From: Streptomyces shenzhenensis
GTDB lineage: Bacteria; Actinomycetota; Actinomycetes; Streptomycetales; Streptomycetaceae
Reading direction: 5' to 3'
Length of the DNA stretch: 64,000 nt
NCBI RefSeq assembly: GCF_003688995.1
Contig: NZ_PENI01000007.1
Coordinates: 186,001 to 250,000 of the forward strand
Numbering within the stretch: position 1 is the stretch's first letter; each line of letters starts with the position of its first letter. A program made the position numbers and the translations under genes. Below the pieces are notes generated by a model. It ran no database searches and had not been told where the DNA came from. It worked only from the letters and a program-made list of their open reading frames with translations. Below, piece by piece: positions 49,982 through 59,066 of this stretch.

Positions 49982-51232
49982 TCAGCGCTTGCGGGCGATG
50001 ATCTGGTCGGCCGCGGCGGCGGCCTTGTCCAGCGCCTGCTTCGGGCTCGCCTTGCCGAGCAGCGCGGACTGGATCTCCGGGGCGAGGACGCCCATCACAT
50101 CGCGGGCCGCGGTGTTCAGCGGGCCCACGTCGGTGCTGTCGAGCACCTTCTGGGTGGCCTGCTGCAGGGCATCGCCCGGGTAGAGGTCCGTGCCGTCGGT
50201 GCGGGCGCCGAAGTAGCCGCCGGGCTCGACCAGTCCGGCGACGTTCTCCGGCTGGGCCACGAACGAGATCCACTTGCCGGCCGCGCCGGTGTCGCCGCCC
50301 TTGAACAGGGCGAGGGTGCCGACGGTGCCGTAGGCCACCGGCTTCTGCTGGGTGAGGGCGGAGCCGATGACGATGTTCTCCTTGCCCCAGAAGCCCGCCA
50401 CCTCAGCGGGGGTGTTCTGCCAGGTGCAGGCGACCTTGCCCTTGGCGAGGTCGGTCTGTTCGATCGACGGGGTCTTGGTGATCAGGTCCTTCGGCGTCCA
50501 GCCCCGGTCCGTGACGTTCTTCAGCCAGGTCAGGGCGGTGACCCCGGCGTCGCTGTTGAACGCGGCCTGCTTCCCGTCGGCGGAGAACACCTCACCGCCG
50601 GCCTGCCACAGCAGCGGGTAGTAGGTCATGTTGAGGGTGGCGGTGGTGTCCCCGCTGTAGGTGATGGCGTAGTAGCCCTTCTTCTTCAACCGCGGGGCCA
50701 GTGCGGCCAGTTCGTCCCAGCTGGTGGGCGCGGTGTCCGCGCCGACCGCGGCGAGCACCTTCTTGTTGCACATCAGCGGGTACGCCGACATCAGCACCGG
50801 AGTGGCCATCGTCCGCCCGTCGACGGTGACGGCCTTCAGGGCGCTGGGCCGGTAGGCGGCCTTGGCGTCGGCGGGCATGTACTCGTCGGCGGGGACGAGG
50901 TTGCGCCGGTAGGCGGCCAGCTGGTCGGGGATCAGATAGGCCACGTCGGGTCCCTTGCCGGCGGCGAGGGCGGTGGTCAGTTTGGTGTCGCGGTCGGCCC
51001 AGGGGTAGGTGGAGACCTTGACGTCGACGTCCGGGTTGGCCTTCTCGAACTTCTTCTCCAGGCCGCTCCAGTAGGCGGCGTTGGCCTTCTCGTCGTTGAT
51101 GACGGGGTAGACCCAGGTGGTGACGGTGGCCTTGCCGCCGGCCGCGTCGCTGCCGCCGCCGCAGGCGGCGAGGGTGAACGCGGACGCGACCGCGGTCGCC
51201 GCGGCGGTGAGCCGCGCGGTACGGGTTCTCAT
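49982..51232 (-). CDS. Carbohydrate ABC transporter substrate-binding lipoprotein
   Basis: The 416-residue family-1 sugar-binding protein has signal peptide RTARLTAAATAVASAFTLAACG with lipobox LAAC (Cys24). The mature part shows the usual YLIPDQLAAYRRNLVPADEYMP and ATPVLMSAYPLMCNKKVL (ligand-cleft hinge) stretches. It captures the sugar or sugar acid released outside by the locus's beta-helix proteins, if the locus works as a unit (inference). The ATPase is not encoded locally. Confidence 0.92.
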   Translation of the reverse strand: MRTRTARLTAAATAVASAFTLAACGGGSDAAGGKATVTTWVYPVINDEKANAAYWSGLEKKFEKANPDVDVKVSTYPWADRDTKLTTALAAGKGPDVAYLIPDQLAAYRRNLVPADEYMPADAKAAYRPSALKAVTVDGRTMATPVLMSAYPLMCNKKVLAAVGADTAPTSWDELAALAPRLKKKGYYAITYSGDTTATLNMTYYPLLWQAGGEVFSADGKQAAFNSDAGVTALTWLKNVTDRGWTPKDLITKTPSIEQTDLAKGKVACTWQNTPAEVAGFWGKENIVIGSALTQQKPVAYGTVGTLALFKGGDTGAAGKWISFVAQPENVAGLVEPGGYFGARTDGTDLYPGDALQQATQKVLDSTDVGPLNTAARDVMGVLAPEIQSALLGKASPKQALDKAAAAADQIIARKR

Positions 51233-51305
51233 GGAGGACTCCTCGGGTGGTGGGATGCGGCGGGGTACGGAATGTCCTGGGCGGTCCGCGCGGCGGACCG
51301 CGGGT

Positions 51306-52616
51306 TCAGCGCGGCGGTACGGTCTCGACCGTCCCGTGGCGCCGGGAGCGCTCGGCGGCGAACGCGGCGAGATGGCTGCCCAGCGACTCGGCGGGCCCTG
51401 ACCTGATGTGGCTCCGGTCGCCGGTGGCGAGGGCGGTGACGAACGCCTCGGTCAGCGCCATGTCACCGCCGCCGTGGCCGTCCGCGGCGTTGGAGCCACT
51501 GGGTCCGGTGGTGCGGACGGTCACCGTGTCGTCGCGGAAGTCGTGCACGACGACCTGTTCGCCGTCGCCGCGCAGCCAGCCGTGGCTGCCGAAGATCCGG
51601 GTCTGACGGTGGGTCTGCTCGGTGAACGCGGACATGGTGAGGGTGGCCGTCACACCGCCGCTCAGCCGCATCGCCACGACCTGGTGGTCGACCACGTCGT
51701 TGTCGCAGTGGTACACGCAGCGTCCGTACGGGCCGGTGCGCAGCGCCTCGGTGAGCGCCGGCTCGTCGGCGGGCCCGTGGGCCGCCGCGGTGACATGGCT
51801 GATCGGCCAGGCGCCGCCGGTGCTGCGCAGCGCGGGGTAGTACAGCTTGCCGGCCGAGTAGGGGCAGCCGGGTTCGACCGGGCAGGTCAGGCAGGTGCCG
51901 GTGGCTCCGGCCGGGGCGTTCTCCGGCCGGAAGTGGGTGAGTTCCCCGAAGCTGGCGACGGTCTCGATGCGGCGTCCGGTCACATAGGCGATCCAGTCCA
52001 GGTCATGGCTGGACTTGGCCAGGATGATGGGCGACGAGAGGTCCGCGCGCCGCCACGGTCCGCGGACATAGCTGTGGGCGAAGTGCCACCAGCCGACCGG
52101 CTCCAGGTGTTCCACCCCGGTGATCCGGCCGAGCACCCCGTCGGCGACGACCTCGCGCACCAGGTCGGTGTACGGGGTGTAGCGCATGACGTGGCAGACG
52201 GCGAACGGCACGCCCGTCGCTTCCACGCCCGCGACCAGGGTGCGGCACTCCTCCTCGGTGGGGGCGAGCGGCTTCTCGGTCATGACGGCGTATCCGGCGC
52301 GGGCGAGGGCGAGCACCGGCTCGACGTGCTCGCGGTCCTGGGTGGCCAGGACGACGCCGTCGGCGAGCCGGCCCGCGCGCTCGGTGGCCGCCAGCAGTTC
52401 CTGCCAGCCGGTGTACTGGGTGTCGGCCCGGGCCGCCGCCCGCGCCCCGGGGTCGGGGTCGGCGACGGCCACCAGGCGCGCCCGGTCGGGGTGCTCATGG
52501 ATCCAGCCGGCGTACGTCAGACCGCGGTTGCCCGCGCCGACGAGCGCGATGCGCACGGGGCCGCCGGCTGTGCGCGGGTCCGGTGCGGCGGCTGCCGGGG
52601 AGTGGGTTTCGGGCAT
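51306..52616 (-). CDS. Gfo/Idh/MocA family oxidoreductase with Cys cluster
   Basis: The 436-residue protein starts at the ATG at 52616. It has the Rossmann motif RIALVGAGNRGLTYAGW (about 22-38), the EKP motif VMTEKPLAPTEEE (about 104-116) and the active-site stretch PIILAKSSHDLDWI (about 188-201). Between these and the C-terminal domain lies GTCLTCPVEPGCPYSAGK, a three-Cys cluster seen in one branch of this family and perhaps a metal site. Members oxidise or reduce sugars and inositols with NAD(P). It is upstream of the binding-protein gene, so it belongs to the same sugar operon. Confidence 0.9.
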   Translation of the reverse strand: MPETHSPAAAAPDPRTAGGPVRIALVGAGNRGLTYAGWIHEHPDRARLVAVADPDPGARAAARADTQYTGWQELLAATERAGRLADGVVLATQDREHVEPVLALARAGYAVMTEKPLAPTEEECRTLVAGVEATGVPFAVCHVMRYTPYTDLVREVVADGVLGRITGVEHLEPVGWWHFAHSYVRGPWRRADLSSPIILAKSSHDLDWIAYVTGRRIETVASFGELTHFRPENAPAGATGTCLTCPVEPGCPYSAGKLYYPALRSTGGAWPISHVTAAAHGPADEPALTEALRTGPYGRCVYHCDNDVVDHQVVAMRLSGGVTATLTMSAFTEQTHRQTRIFGSHGWLRGDGEQVVVHDFRDDTVTVRTTGPSGSNAADGHGGGDMALTEAFVTALATGDRSHIRSGPAESLGSHLAAFAAERSRRHGTVETVPPR

Positions 52617-52681
52617 GGTGTCATCCAGGTTCGGGGTGGGTCCGGTGTTCCCGGGCGGTGGCGCCGGCGGGTCCGTACGGT

Positions 52682-54901
52682 TCAGATCAGCAGGTTGCCG
52701 GCGGTGTGCCGGACCTCGGCCCGTTCCTCGGGCAGCGCGGTCCGCTCGGTGCCGTCCTCGACGCATCCGCTGTGCAGCAGATGGCTGCCGGACGGGAACG
52801 CGCCGCCCTTGAGTTCGAGACGGCCGCCGGCGAAGGCGCAGCCCGTGGCCTGGTAGCGGTTGGGGCCGTCGGTGATCAGCAGGTGGGCGGTCGCGGCGTC
52901 GGCCGCCTCGGACACCAGGCCGTCCAGGTGCCAGGTGACGGTGCGCTCACCGCCGGTGCGGGTCAGCAGGGCGGCGGCGCCGTTGGTGCCGGTGATCCGG
53001 GTGCCCGAATCGATCCGCAGCCGCTGGTCGTGCGCGGAGTTCAGGCGCAGTCCGGTGTCGGCGAGGGTGCCGCCGCGCACGGTGATGTCGCGGTGCGAGA
53101 CCGTGGTGGGGGCGGCCTCGGGGGCGCCGGTGAGCGTGCAGTCCGCCAGGACCAGGGTGCCGGTGCCGTTGAAGGCGCTGCCGTCCAGGCCGCCCAGCAC
53201 GACGCGCTGGAGGTGCAGGTCCGACGCGACGGTGGCGGCGGTGACCGGGTAGGCGTTGCCCTGGGTGAAGCCGGAGTCGGCGATCACGTTGGGGCGCCGG
53301 GAGCGGCTGGAGGTCTGGCTGATCACCAGGGGTCCGGAGGCGGTGCAGCCGCGGATCTGCACGCCGTCGGCGTTCACCCAGAGCATGCCGGAGCCCGCCT
53401 GGGAGTTGCCGATGACGTGCATGTCCTCCAGCGTCAGGTCGGTGACGGCGACCCGGGCGACGAACCAGGAGCAGATGTGTTTGCGGACGGCGATCCGCTT
53501 GGCGGCCGAGCCCCAGGCAGCGCCGGAGTTGGCGAACGTCATCAGGCCCGAGTTGCCGGTGTAGACGAGGTCGTGCTCGAACTGGCCGTGGGTGACGAAC
53601 GGGCCCTGGTCGTCGCCGTCGCCGTGGCAGTTGGTGACATGGCCGTAGGCGGACGCGGTCCAGTCGTTCAGATGGCGCGCGTTGGCGACGTGGCAGTCCT
53701 CGACATGGCCGTACAGGCAGTAGATCTGCTGCGTGAGATAGCCGGCGCCGCCCCAGGTGACCGAGGCCGGGTTCGTCAACTGGCACTGGTAGGTGTGGAA
53801 GTAGGTGCACCAGCGGCGCATGACGACGGGCCAGAACGTGCCGGTCGCGTCGATGCCGGAGACGTCGCAGGAGACGGCGTACTCGTAGGCCACCGGATGG
53901 GAGCCGGTGTAGGTGTCGCCGTCGGCCACCCCCTCGAAGACCATGTTGCGCACGTGGGCACGCTCGACGGGTTCGACCCTGGTCCAGGTGAAGGTGCGGC
54001 CCGCGGCCAGCTCCCAGCCGATCTTGTAGTTGACGCGGAGGTGTGTCGCGTCGACGATCTGTGTGACCTGGACGAGTTTCTGCACCTCCTTCTGGTACTT
54101 GCCGCCGCCGGCGGGGGCGTCGATCTCCACCGCCCACCACTGGCCCACCTGGAACCGGCCCGAGTCGGGCACCTCGAAGACGTCGGCGAGATCGGGCATG
54201 GCCGTGGACAGGGCCGACTTCACCACGGTGTCGGTGACCTCGCCGCGGAAGTACAGCACGGCGCCGAAGGGGTTGTCGTAGGAGTTCTTCTCGATGCCCT
54301 CGGTGCTGACCCGGTGGCCGCCGAAGTCCAGCTCGATGCGGGAGCGGCCGAATGTGTGCCGCTCGGTGAACAGCAGATCGGTGTGGGCCTCGACGCGGTG
54401 CACGGAGCCGTCGGCGACCATCGCGTCCAGCGCGGCGTCGGCGGGGGCGGAGTCGTCGAACACGCCGAACCTGCGGAAGTCCATGACGCCGTCGTGCACT
54501 TGCCGCCAGCGGCCCTTGCGGCCCGCGCCGGCGGGCGCGAGCACCGTGCCGCCGTTGTGGGCGGCGGTCGCGGCGGCGTCCCAGCGCACGACCATGCCGC
54601 CCCCGTCGCCGGGGGTGCGGTAGCCGGCGACGACGGCCACCGAGCCGTCGCGCAGCCTGTCCGGCTCGATGGCGCGCAGGCGGGCGACGGTGTCGACGGC
54701 GCGGACGCCGGACGCCGTGGACTCGGCGCCCGGTGCCGCCTCGGCGGTGCCGGCCGTGGCGGCGGTGACCGCGGCCAGCAGGCCGGTCACGCCGCCGGCC
54801 CGGAGCAGGGCGCGGCGGCCCGTCGCGGCAGGCGGCGCGGTGGGCGGGGTCGGGGACGAAGGGGGACAGGGCTCTGTACCGGGACGGGTGGAAACGCTCA
54901 C
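52682..54901 (-). CDS. Tat-exported right-handed parallel beta-helix protein (putative polysaccharide lyase)
   Basis: The 739-residue protein starts at GTG with GAGG just upstream. The N terminus has a Tat motif, GRRALLRAGGVTGLLAA (about 28-44). After a short linker the domain VMDFRRFGVFDDSAPADAALDAM resembles the start of pectate-lyase-3-like beta-helix proteins. The body is a series of short coil repeats with NCHGDGDD, HICSWF and similar turns. It is clearly paralogous to the protein encoded at 60820-63072. Extracellular polysaccharide cleavage is the most likely role, but no catalytic residues can be named. Confidence 0.78.
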   Translation of the reverse strand: MSVSTRPGTEPCPPSSPTPPTAPPAATGRRALLRAGGVTGLLAAVTAATAGTAEAAPGAESTASGVRAVDTVARLRAIEPDRLRDGSVAVVAGYRTPGDGGGMVVRWDAAATAAHNGGTVLAPAGAGRKGRWRQVHDGVMDFRRFGVFDDSAPADAALDAMVADGSVHRVEAHTDLLFTERHTFGRSRIELDFGGHRVSTEGIEKNSYDNPFGAVLYFRGEVTDTVVKSALSTAMPDLADVFEVPDSGRFQVGQWWAVEIDAPAGGGKYQKEVQKLVQVTQIVDATHLRVNYKIGWELAAGRTFTWTRVEPVERAHVRNMVFEGVADGDTYTGSHPVAYEYAVSCDVSGIDATGTFWPVVMRRWCTYFHTYQCQLTNPASVTWGGAGYLTQQIYCLYGHVEDCHVANARHLNDWTASAYGHVTNCHGDGDDQGPFVTHGQFEHDLVYTGNSGLMTFANSGAAWGSAAKRIAVRKHICSWFVARVAVTDLTLEDMHVIGNSQAGSGMLWVNADGVQIRGCTASGPLVISQTSSRSRRPNVIADSGFTQGNAYPVTAATVASDLHLQRVVLGGLDGSAFNGTGTLVLADCTLTGAPEAAPTTVSHRDITVRGGTLADTGLRLNSAHDQRLRIDSGTRITGTNGAAALLTRTGGERTVTWHLDGLVSEAADAATAHLLITDGPNRYQATGCAFAGGRLELKGGAFPSGSHLLHSGCVEDGTERTALPEERAEVRHTAGNLLI

Positions 54902-55489
54902 GGGACCTCAGGCCTTCATCGGATGGGCGGTGAGGAGTTCCCGCGATGGCGTCGACCGGCGGCCGTCGGGCCGGCCGGTCGCGCACGGGCAATCGGTGCC
55001 GTGCGCCGGGCGGATGGCTGGGTGCGGGTCGTGGGGGATGCGCACCCCGGGCAGGGACGGCGGCGACCGCGGCGCCGGCGGCGCCTGCCACCGGACTTGT
55101 GCGAGGAAGCTATGTGCTCGACGCCATGCCGTCAAGGCGCTTCACAGATGAAACGGAGACGTAACGCAGGGCCAAGGCATTACGTCGGCAACGACGGCCT
55201 CCACGGGCCGACCCGGACACACACCCACGCCCCCTGGTCTGCGGCCACGGCGCCGGTGCCTACCCGCCCAGGGCACGCCCGGCACGCCACGGACCGGGGC
55301 GGCTGCCCACACCGGGCACGGCCCGGAACAACCCCCGCGCGAAACCGACAACGGCACCACGGACCGCCGACCACACCGCACCGCACCCGTACCCCGCATC
55401 TCGGGAACGACAGCCCCACGGGCAGCCCCGGACACACCCCGGTCTGCGGCCCACCGCACCGGTGCCGGCGCCCCGGAACTGCCCGGGGG
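54902..55489. other. Long intergenic region between beta-helix gene and IclR gene
   Basis: These 588 bases hold no convincing gene: all open frames are Arg/Pro/Gly-rich. The right part (about 55220-55470) contains an imperfect direct repeat around GGTCTGCGGCC and CCGGTGCC. An inverted repeat GACGTAA/TTACGTC lies at 55158-55186. The promoter of the minus-strand beta-helix gene must lie here. Confidence 0.5.
55158..55186. promoter_or_regulatory. Inverted repeat GACGTAA-N15-TTACGTC
   Basis: Perfect 7-base arms at 55158-55164 and 55180-55186 lie upstream of the beta-helix gene in its presumed promoter region. It is a possible operator, unlike the IclR-type TGTTCTG dyads further right. Confidence 0.35.
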
Positions 55490-56341
55490 TCAGGAGAGGG
55501 GATCCGTTGGTTCCGGTGTCTCCGCCCGCGCGCCGAGGGCGTGGCTGATGGCGGTGGCCGCGTCGCGCACCTGGCGGCCCAGTTCCTGGAAGCGCCAGCC
55601 CGGCAGGTCGAGCTTGAGCCCCGTGACACTGATCGCGCCGGCCGTGTGCCCCGCGTGGTCGCGGACGACGCTGCCGATGCAGAAGATCCCGTCGGCGTCC
55701 TCCTCGTCGTCGAGCGCGTAGCCGGCGGTGCGTACGTCCCGGAGGTGGGCGAAGAGCGTCTCCACGTCGGTGATGGTGCGGCTGGTGCGGCGGGGCAGCC
55801 CGGCGTGGGCGATCAGCGCGCGGGCCCGGTCCTCGGGCATCGCGGCGAGCAGCGCCTTGCCGAGCCCGGAGCAGTGCGGCAACTCCCGGGTGCCCATGCG
55901 CAGATCGAGCCGGGGCCCGGAGTCCAGGTCGACCTGGTCGATCACCACGGCATGGCCGCTCTCCAGCACGGCGACCCGGGAGGCGAGCCCGCACTCCGCG
56001 CTCAGCCTGCGCAGCACGGGCCGTGCGACATCGCGCAGCGACACCTGTTCCTGGGCGCGTTCGCCGAGCCGGGCGAGGCCCATGCCCAGGCGGTAGCGCC
56101 GGTTCATGCCCTCGCCCTCGTCGGCCACCAGGGCGTAGTGCCGCAGGGTCTGCAGGATCCCGAAGGCCGCGCTCTTGGAGATGCCGCACCGCTGGCCGAT
56201 CTCGGTGACGCTCAGGCCCTGCCCGGGCGCTCCGGAGGCGAGGACCTGAAGGATCTCCGCCGCGCGACCGACGGTCTTGACCCAGTACTTCGGCTGGTGA
56301 GAGGCCTCCTCGGCGAGAGTCTCACCCACATTGTTCCGCAT
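55490..56341 (-). CDS. IclR family transcriptional regulator of the sugar locus
   Basis: I chose the ATG at 56341 (MRNNVGETLAEEASHQPKYW), giving 283 residues; upstream starts would run through the operators. The N-terminal winged helix is SVTEIGQRCGISKSAAFGILQTLRHYALV (about 44-72). The effector domain has HCSGLGKALLAAM, GYALDDEEDADGIFCIGSVVRD and SVTGLKLDL. It is divergent from the aminotransferase operon and central to the two halves of the locus. A dyad overlapping its start codon suggests autoregulation. No ribosome site precedes the ATG, so translation may be leaderless. Confidence 0.88.
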   Translation of the reverse strand: MRNNVGETLAEEASHQPKYWVKTVGRAAEILQVLASGAPGQGLSVTEIGQRCGISKSAAFGILQTLRHYALVADEGEGMNRRYRLGMGLARLGERAQEQVSLRDVARPVLRRLSAECGLASRVAVLESGHAVVIDQVDLDSGPRLDLRMGTRELPHCSGLGKALLAAMPEDRARALIAHAGLPRRTSRTITDVETLFAHLRDVRTAGYALDDEEDADGIFCIGSVVRDHAGHTAGAISVTGLKLDLPGWRFQELGRQVRDAATAISHALGARAETPEPTDPLS

Positions 56342-56350
56342 AGCAGAACA
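56332..56350. promoter_or_regulatory. IclR operator 1 overlapping the regulator start
   Basis: TGTTCCG-N5-CAGAACA differs from a perfect dyad by one base and matches the half-sites and spacing of the palindrome at 56407-56427. It covers the IclR start codon, as expected for autorepression. Confidence 0.65.
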
Positions 56351-56406
56351 GTCTATCGACCCATTGACCCTTGACGGACATGGATCACGAGAACTACCAT
56401 CAGCGC

Positions 56407-56427
56407 CTGTTCTGCTATACAGAACAG
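56407..56427. promoter_or_regulatory. IclR operator 2, perfect palindrome
   Basis: CTGTTCTG-N5-CAGAACAG has perfect 8-base arms and lies in the divergent spacer, 114 bases before the aminotransferase start. A weaker GTTCT...AGAAC pair follows immediately (about 56429-56447). The centre-to-centre distance to operator 1 is 76 bases, about seven helical turns. Confidence 0.75.
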
Positions 56428-56541
56428 CGTTCTGAAAAACGAAGAACCTGCGATGACTGCCGGGCGGATGGCGCACCGGGAACAGCGGCCGGGCAGGGCC
56501 CTGTCCCACTTCACCCGCATTCAACGCATAGGAGCAGTGAC

Positions 56542-57879
56542 ATGACGCTCGCCGAGCGCGCCCGCCGGGTCATCCCCGGAGGGGTCAACAGCGGCCAGCG
56601 CAGCATCCCCGGACTCACCGACCTGGTGATCGCCCGCACCGAGGGCTCCCGCTTCTGGGACACCACGGGCCGGGAGTTCACCGACTACCACGCCGCCTTC
56701 GGTCCTCCCCTGCTCGGTCACAACGACCCCGATGTGGCCGCCGCGGTCTCGGCCGCCCGCGCCTCGATCGGGCTGACCGGCGTGGCCGTCACGGAGGGCG
56801 AGGTCACCCTGGCCGAGCAGCTCGTGGAACTCGTCCCCTCCATGGAGAAGGTGCTGCTCACCAGCACCGGCAGCGAGGCGACGTTCCACGCGCTGCGGCT
56901 GGCGCGCGCGGCGACCGGACGCCGGCTGGTGGTCAAGTTCCAGGGCTGCTACCACGGTTGGCACGACTCGGTGAGCCTCAACGTGATCTCCGCGCCGGAG
57001 CGGGTCGGCAGGCCGGACCCCACCTCCGCCGGCATCCTCCCCGAGGTGCTGGCCGCGACCTTGGTGCTGCGCTTCAACGACGTCGCGGCGGTCCGCCAGG
57101 CCTTCGCCGACCACGGGCCCGACATCGCCGCGGTCATCCTGGAGCCCGTTCCGCACAACGTGGGCGCCCTGCTGCCCACCGACGCGTTCCTGCGCGCCCT
57201 GCGCGAGGAGTGCACCAAGGCCGGCAGCGTCCTGGTCTTCGACGAGGTCATCACCGGTTTCCGGCACGCGCTCGGCGGCTACCAGTCCCTCGCCGGCGTC
57301 ACCCCCGACCTCACCACCCTGGGCAAGGCGATCGCCAACGGCGCCCCGGTCGGCGCGATCGGCGGCCGGGCCGACCTCATGGACCTGTTCAGTTCGCGGC
57401 CCGGCGGCCCGGTCTTCTTCGCCGGCACCTACAACGGCCATCCGGACGTGGTGGCCGCCGCGCTGGCCACCGTGCGCAAGCTCCGCGAGGAACCGGTGCA
57501 CGAGCATGTGTTCCGGCTCGGCGACCGGGTGCGGGCCGGACTCGCCGAGCTGTACCGCACGCTGGACGTGCCGGCCGTGGTCACCGGCTACGGGTCGGTG
57601 TTCGTCAGCTACTTCATGTCCGGCCCGCAGCCGCGCAGTTACGACGACCTGCTCGCCAACGACACCGCCCTCTTCGTCGGCTACCGGCGCCGCCTCGTCG
57701 ACCAGGGCGTGTTCGAGCTGCCGCTGAACCTCAAGCGCAGCCACCTGTCGTACGCCCACACCGACGCGGACGTGGACCGGCTGCTGGAGGCGACCGAGAC
57801 CGCCGTGCGGCACACCCTCGCCGAGGGCGGCGCCGAGGACCTGGAGAACGCCACCACCATGGGCGGAGCGGTGCGCTGA
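56542..57879 (+). CDS. Class III aminotransferase (glutamate-1-semialdehyde aminomutase-like)
   Basis: The protein has 445 residues from the ATG at 56542, with GGAG upstream; the frame's earlier ATG lies in the promoter. It starts with the GSA-aminomutase hallmark RRVIPGGVNSGQRSIPG. PLP features are TGSEATFHALRLARAATGR, the cofactor Asp in LVFDEVITGFR, and the Schiff-base Lys262 in LTTLGKAIANGAPVGAIGG. The context (dehydratase, amidohydrolase, SDR) makes a catabolic transaminase or aminomutase acting on an amino-sugar or aldehyde intermediate more likely than haem synthesis. Its stop overlaps the dehydratase start (TGATG). Confidence 0.88.
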   Translation: MTLAERARRVIPGGVNSGQRSIPGLTDLVIARTEGSRFWDTTGREFTDYHAAFGPPLLGHNDPDVAAAVSAARASIGLTGVAVTEGEVTLAEQLVELVPSMEKVLLTSTGSEATFHALRLARAATGRRLVVKFQGCYHGWHDSVSLNVISAPERVGRPDPTSAGILPEVLAATLVLRFNDVAAVRQAFADHGPDIAAVILEPVPHNVGALLPTDAFLRALREECTKAGSVLVFDEVITGFRHALGGYQSLAGVTPDLTTLGKAIANGAPVGAIGGRADLMDLFSSRPGGPVFFAGTYNGHPDVVAAALATVRKLREEPVHEHVFRLGDRVRAGLAELYRTLDVPAVVTGYGSVFVSYFMSGPQPRSYDDLLANDTALFVGYRRRLVDQGVFELPLNLKRSHLSYAHTDADVDRLLEATETAVRHTLAEGGAEDLENATTMGGAVR

Positions 57880-59066
57880 TGCTGACCGTGAACACCAGCC
57901 GTCCGGCCGGTCCCGCGGGCCGCATCACCCGGGTGGAGACCCTGGCCCTGGGCACCGCGTGGCGCGACTTCGGCTATGTGCGCCTGCACACCGACGAGGG
58001 GCTGACCGGCGTCGGCGAGATCACCCATCCCTACCGGGTGCGGGAGACCTGCGCCCTGGCCGAGGCGATGGGCCGCCGTCACCTCGTCGGCGCCGACCCC
58101 TTCGACGTGGAGGAGCTGTGGCTGCGCCTGTACCAGGGCGACTTCCTGCGCGGCGGCGACATCGGCGGGATCGTCGTCTCGGGCGTCGACCAGGCGCTGT
58201 ACGACCTGATGGGCAAGGCCCTCGGGGTGCCCGCGTACCGCCTCACCGGCGGCGCGGCCCGGGACCGGGTGCGGGTGTACGCCAACGGCTGGTACACCGG
58301 CGAGCGCGCGCCCGAGGTGTTCGCCGCCAAGGCCAGGGCCACCGTCGCCCAGGGCTACACCGGCCTCAAGCTGGACCCGTTCGGGGCCGGGCTGCACGAG
58401 CTCGACCGGTTCGAACTGCGCCGTTCGCTGGCGCTCGTCGAGGCGGTCCGCGAGGCCGTCGGACCGGACGTGGACCTCTACATCGAGGGGCACGCCCGGT
58501 TCGCGATGGGCACCGCCCGCCGGCTGGTGCACGAGCTGGCGCCGTACGACATCGGCTGGTTCGAGGAGCCCCTGCCGTGGACCCACATCGAGCGGTACGC
58601 CGAACTGCGCGCCCTGGCCCCGTTCCCCATCGCCGGCGGGGAGCACTTCCACAACCGCTACGAGTACAAACCGCTGTTCGCGGCGAACGCCGTCGACATC
58701 GTCCAGCCGGACCTGTCCATGGCGGGCGGCTTCACGGAACTCCGCAAGATCGCCGCGCAGGCGGACGCGCACGGCATGACGGTCGCGCCGCACAACTCCA
58801 ACTCCCCGCTGTGCACCACCGCCTCGGTGCACGCCGCGCTCGGCATCACCAACCTCACCGTCCTGGAGACCTTCGACGGCCTGCTGGAGCCGTACGTCTT
58901 CGACGCGGTCAAGGGCGCCCTGCCCGTCGTGGACGGGCACATCGAGCTGCCCGACCGCCCCGGTCTGGGCGTGGAGCTGGCCGACGAGGTGTTCGCGGAG
59001 CACCCGCCCACCCAGCTGTTCTGGAACATGTTCGCCGAGGGCTGGGAGAAGAGGAACCGCACGTGA
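57879..59066 (+). CDS. Mandelate racemase/enolase-superfamily acid-sugar dehydratase
   Basis: The protein has 395 residues from the ATG that overlaps the previous stop. The capping domain comes first, with GLTGVGEITHPYRV. The barrel motifs are GLKLDPFG (Lys), YIEGHARF, WFEEPLPW and GGEHFHNRYE for the three metal acids, and PHNSNSPL (His). At the first metal site the acid is Glu203 in an E-x-H-x-R arrangement where galactonate/mannonate dehydratases have D-x-H-x-R. The reaction is probably dehydration of an aldonic or uronic acid to a 2-keto-3-deoxy acid, feeding the DapA-family enzyme encoded at 45683-46759. Confidence 0.88.
   Translation: MLTVNTSRPAGPAGRITRVETLALGTAWRDFGYVRLHTDEGLTGVGEITHPYRVRETCALAEAMGRRHLVGADPFDVEELWLRLYQGDFLRGGDIGGIVVSGVDQALYDLMGKALGVPAYRLTGGAARDRVRVYANGWYTGERAPEVFAAKARATVAQGYTGLKLDPFGAGLHELDRFELRRSLALVEAVREAVGPDVDLYIEGHARFAMGTARRLVHELAPYDIGWFEEPLPWTHIERYAELRALAPFPIAGGEHFHNRYEYKPLFAANAVDIVQPDLSMAGGFTELRKIAAQADAHGMTVAPHNSNSPLCTTASVHAALGITNLTVLETFDGLLEPYVFDAVKGALPVVDGHIELPDRPGLGVELADEVFAEHPPTQLFWNMFAEGWEKRNRT

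Noticed and set aside
55200..55480. Repeat-rich stretch that might be a small array or RNA gene
   Set aside because: The repeats are few, imperfect and irregularly spaced, so neither a CRISPR array nor a structured RNA is supported.
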